Origin: J054 sp051008735
GTDB taxonomy: Bacteria; Pseudomonadota; Gammaproteobacteria; Steroidobacterales; GCA-2729495
Reading direction: 5' to 3'
DNA length: 8,503 nucleotides
Assembly (NCBI GenBank): GCA_051008735.1
Contig: JBPCXH010000197.1
Coordinates: 1 to 8,503, forward strand
The notes below the pieces were generated by a model. The model did not search any database, was not told where the DNA came from, and saw nothing but the letters and a program-made list of their open reading frames with translations. Both the position numbers and the translations under genes were made by a program. Shown here one piece after another: positions 6,345 through 8,503 of this stretch; position 1 is the first letter of the stretch; each line of letters starts with the position of its first letter.

Positions 6345-6572
6345 TCAGCACCTGCTCTCTTCTGCTGTAGAGCGGGCTTTCGCTCCTGGTAACTTGTGCG
6401 GCGTAGAAATGATGATTCAATTCTCCCGAGCAGGCCGCCAAGCACAAGGCCGTCGAATGCACCAAGAATCATAGAGACGGTATACATCATCGAGCGCACC
6501 AAGCTAAAGACTTCCGATTTCCTTGCAAAAAAACGCAGTAAACCGGTTCGCAACGGTCGCTCCCCTGTCCGG
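6345..6572. other. Gap between bioA and modA-like gene, no convincing gene
   Basis: These 228 bases lie downstream of the bioA stop and upstream of the modA GTG. On the minus strand a frame opens at TTG 6553 and ends in a TGA at 6341-6343, overlapping the modA GTG by two bases. It would encode a short peptide with one hydrophobic stretch around MMYTVSMILGAF and a basic tail. An in-frame TTG at 6502 has GGAAG eight bases upstream. The codons used (AGA, CTA, AGT, TCA) are unlike those of the flanking genes, so I lean towards noncoding leader. A run of seven T (minus strand, 6528-6534) follows bioA, but no strong stem stands before it. I see no clear promoter for modA. Confidence 0.45.
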
Positions 6573-7826
6573 TCACAACACCCTGCCGACGGCTGCCGTT
6601 AGCAGGCTTAAATCATCAGGCTGGATCACAAAGGGCGGCATCAGGTAAACCAGCTTGCCGAAGGGACGGATCCAGACGCCAGCCTCGACAAAACTCCGTT
6701 GTGCGTCAGCCATGGACACCGGTTCGTGTAATTCCACCACTCCGATCCCACCCAGCACGCGCACATCGGCCACCGTCGCGTGCGAACGGTAGCCCTCCAG
6801 TTCGCTACGCAGCTGAGTCTCTATTGCACCCACCCGCCCCTGCCAGTCGCCCTGATCCAGCAAAGTCAGACTGCGTGAAGCCACGGCGCAAGCCAGCGGA
6901 TTGCCCATAAACGTCGGGCCATGCATCAGCACCCCGCCATCACTCTCAATGCCCTGCACAACCCGCCTGGTCGCCAGAGTCGCAGCCAGACTCAGATAAC
7001 CGCCCGTCAGGGCTTTTCCCAGGCACAGAATATCGGGCTGGACCTCGGCGTGCTCGCAGGCAAACAGTCGGCCCGTGCGCCCGAAACCCGTGGCAATCTC
7101 GTCTGCGATCAGCAGGACATCATGTTCACGACACAAGCGGGCAATGCCGGCCAGATACTCAGCCGAATAAAACCACATGCCACCGGCACCCTGCACAATT
7201 GGTTCCAGAATAACCGCGGCAATTTCATCGTGATGCGCGGTCAGCAGGGCAGCCACATCATCGAGCTCGCCCGCTCGCAAACCCTCACCGAAACGGCTTC
7301 GCGGGCGGGGGGCGAAAAAGTGCTGGGTCAGCGCGCCGCGAAATTTTTCATGCATGCCGGTGACGGGATCACAAACCGCCATCGCGCCGAAAGTATCGCC
7401 GTGGTAGCCGCCACGGATAGTCAGCAGACGCTTGCGCTCAGGCTGCCCCTGGGCAAACCAGAATTGCAGGGCCATTTTGATGGCGACCTCGACAGCCACA
7501 GACCCCGAATCCGAGAAAAACACATGCTCCAGGGATGCTGGAGCCATTGCCAGTAGTTGTTGTCCCAGGGCAACTGCCGGTTCGTGGGTCAGCCCGCCAA
7601 ACATGACATGGGCCATCTTGTTCAATTGCTCCGTGGCGGCTTCGTTCAGCGCCGGGTGGTTATAGCCGTGAATGGCGCACCACCAGGACGACATGCCATC
7701 CACCAGTTCGGTGCCGTCAGCCAGTCGCAAACGCACACCGTGGGCCGAAGCCACCGGGTACGCAGGCAGAGGCGCCAGCGCCGAGGTGTAGGGGTGCCAC
7801 AAATGTTCCCGGTCAAAATCTGTCAT
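6573..7826 (-). CDS. bioA: Adenosylmethionine--8-amino-7-oxononanoate aminotransferase
   Basis: This 417-residue, fold-type I PLP aminotransferase uses S-adenosylmethionine as amino donor to make 7,8-diaminopelargonate, the penultimate precursor but one of biotin. It reads strongly like the 429-residue E. coli enzyme. Landmarks are HLWHPYTSALAPLP (8-21), DGMSSWWCAIHGYNHP (43-58) with the substrate-site tryptophan, SDSGSVAVEVAIKMALQ (105-121), GGYHGDTFGAM (139-149), IADEIATGFGRTG (240-252) with Asp242 for the cofactor nitrogen, and CLGKALTGG (268-276) with Lys271 as the Schiff-base lysine. HGPTFMGNPLACA (302-314) and WIRPFGKLVYLMPP (385-398) with Arg387 complete the active site. The ATG at 7826 overlaps the bioD stop as ATGA, so the two genes are translationally coupled. 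The gene looks intact and ordinary. Confidence 0.98.
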   Translation of the reverse strand: MTDFDREHLWHPYTSALAPLPAYPVASAHGVRLRLADGTELVDGMSSWWCAIHGYNHPALNEAATEQLNKMAHVMFGGLTHEPAVALGQQLLAMAPASLEHVFFSDSGSVAVEVAIKMALQFWFAQGQPERKRLLTIRGGYHGDTFGAMAVCDPVTGMHEKFRGALTQHFFAPRPRSRFGEGLRAGELDDVAALLTAHHDEIAAVILEPIVQGAGGMWFYSAEYLAGIARLCREHDVLLIADEIATGFGRTGRLFACEHAEVQPDILCLGKALTGGYLSLAATLATRRVVQGIESDGGVLMHGPTFMGNPLACAVASRSLTLLDQGDWQGRVGAIETQLRSELEGYRSHATVADVRVLGGIGVVELHEPVSMADAQRSFVEAGVWIRPFGKLVYLMPPFVIQPDDLSLLTAAVGRVL

Positions 7827-8503
7827 AGGTCACCGGTCTTCAGCCCCAGGGAGCTCAGGTCCAGGTGAACGGCAGCATCAGCCGGATCGGGGTCCGCCCC
7901 CAGGTAAGGCAGTACGCCCAGACAGGGGCCCGGCAAACGCTCATGCAAAGTGGCCAGGTTCTCATCCGCAGCTGCCATCGCGTCACGGGCAGCACTGCCA
8001 ATCCAGCCTGCCAGGGGCAAACCGGCAGCAGTAATTGCACCGGCAGTCAGCAAGGCGTGATTCAGGCAACCCAGCTGCAATCGAATCACCAGGATCACGG
8101 GCAGGCCGATAGCCACGGCCAGGTCCGCCATGGTGTCTTGCCCTGCCAGGGGCACCAGCCAGCCGCCTGCACCCTCCACCACGGCCAGGTCGGCATGCCG
8201 ATGCTGCAACAGATCTCGACAATGGTCTGCCAGAGCGGACACCGACAAAGACACGCCCTCCTGCCGGGCAGCAATATGGGGAGCAATAGCGGCTTTGAGT
8301 GCAACAGGATTTACGTCGGCATACTCCAGTGAAACACTCGCCGTGTTTTGCAACAGGCGTGCATCCTCATTCTGAAATTCGCCGGCGTGCAAGGAGCCCC
8401 CGGCGGCGACGGGCTTCAGGCCCAGCGTCGACAAGCCCTTGGCGTGGGCAGCATGCAGCAGCGATAAGGCGACCAGAGTCTTGCCTGCATCGGTATCGGT
8501 GCC
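7823..8503 (-). CDS. bioD: Dethiobiotin synthetase, 5' end cut by the window edge
   Basis: The frame is open from the window's right edge to a TGA at 7825-7823, giving 226 residues, nearly the whole protein (E. coli BioD is about 225-231). It converts 7,8-diaminopelargonate and CO2 to dethiobiotin using ATP in the cytoplasm. The visible part begins inside the ATP-binding P-loop, GTDTDAGKT, so only a few N-terminal residues are missing. Further landmarks are LKPVAAGG at about 28-35 with the substrate lysine, NPVALKAAIAPHIAA, VVEGAGGWLVPL for the magnesium/substrate loop, and GCLNHALLTAGAI. An internal TTG at 8434 could be mistaken for a start, but it would remove the P-loop. bioA follows with a 4-base overlap, and upstream bioB/F/H/C genes would be expected beyond the edge, though none is visible. 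Confidence 0.96.
   Translation of the reverse strand, partial: GTDTDAGKTLVALSLLHAAHAKGLSTLGLKPVAAGGSLHAGEFQNEDARLLQNTASVSLEYADVNPVALKAAIAPHIAARQEGVSLSVSALADHCRDLLQHRHADLAVVEGAGGWLVPLAGQDTMADLAVAIGLPVILVIRLQLGCLNHALLTAGAITAAGLPLAGWIGSAARDAMAAADENLATLHERLPGPCLGVLPYLGADPDPADAAVHLDLSSLGLKTGDL

Noticed and set aside
6481..6515. Possible promoter for modA (TATACC as -10 on the minus strand)
   Set aside because: No -35 with more than three matches at 16-18 base spacing.
6528..6572. T-run after bioA as a terminator
   Set aside because: Only a short ACCG/CGGT stem precedes it, and it is not adjacent to the T-run.
6921..7556. 211-codon plus-strand frame opposite bioA
   Set aside because: bioA motifs span the whole region on the minus strand; the plus-strand product matches nothing I know.

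Overview
The window reads as a chromosomal segment of a Gram-negative bacterium, most likely a gammaproteobacterium and plausibly a marine one. The evidence is an outer-membrane porin of the DcaP type, several Sec signal peptides, a bioA that reads very like the enterobacterial enzyme, and acidic exported proteins. I cannot name the genus. No mobile element, CRISPR array, tRNA or rRNA gene was seen.

Plus strand, 1-4139: four genes in a row that fit one pathway. They are the last 41 codons of an AspT-family (aspartate:alanine exchanger type) antiporter, a complete PLP-dependent glutamate decarboxylase (gadB), a complete YbaS-like serine-dependent glutaminase that carries an N-terminal signal peptide, and a DcaP-like outer-membrane porin that starts 3 bases after the glutaminase stop. 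A strong terminator at 4161-4189 closes the group. The inferred relay is: the porin admits glutamine or glutamate, the periplasmic glutaminase turns glutamine into glutamate and ammonia, the inner-membrane antiporter swaps glutamate for GABA, and GadB decarboxylates glutamate in the cytoplasm, using one proton. This would be a glutamine-to-GABA acid-resistance or proton-motive-force module spanning the whole envelope. Placing the glutaminase in the periplasm and adding a dedicated porin is unlike the classical E. coli GadB/GadC/YbaS arrangement.

Minus strand, 8503-4255: read in its own direction, this strand holds bioD (5' end cut by the window edge), bioA (overlapping bioD by 4 bases), a 228-base gap with no convincing gene, a solitary molybdate-type periplasmic binding protein (modA-like, GTG start), and gltS, a sodium/glutamate symporter. 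gltS converges on the porin gene, and the hairpin at 4161-4189 can terminate both strands. bioD and bioA make the late biotin steps. The modA-like gene has no modB or modC in the window. gltS adds a second glutamate transporter beside the decarboxylase cluster, so glutamate traffic is the theme of at least five of the eight genes.
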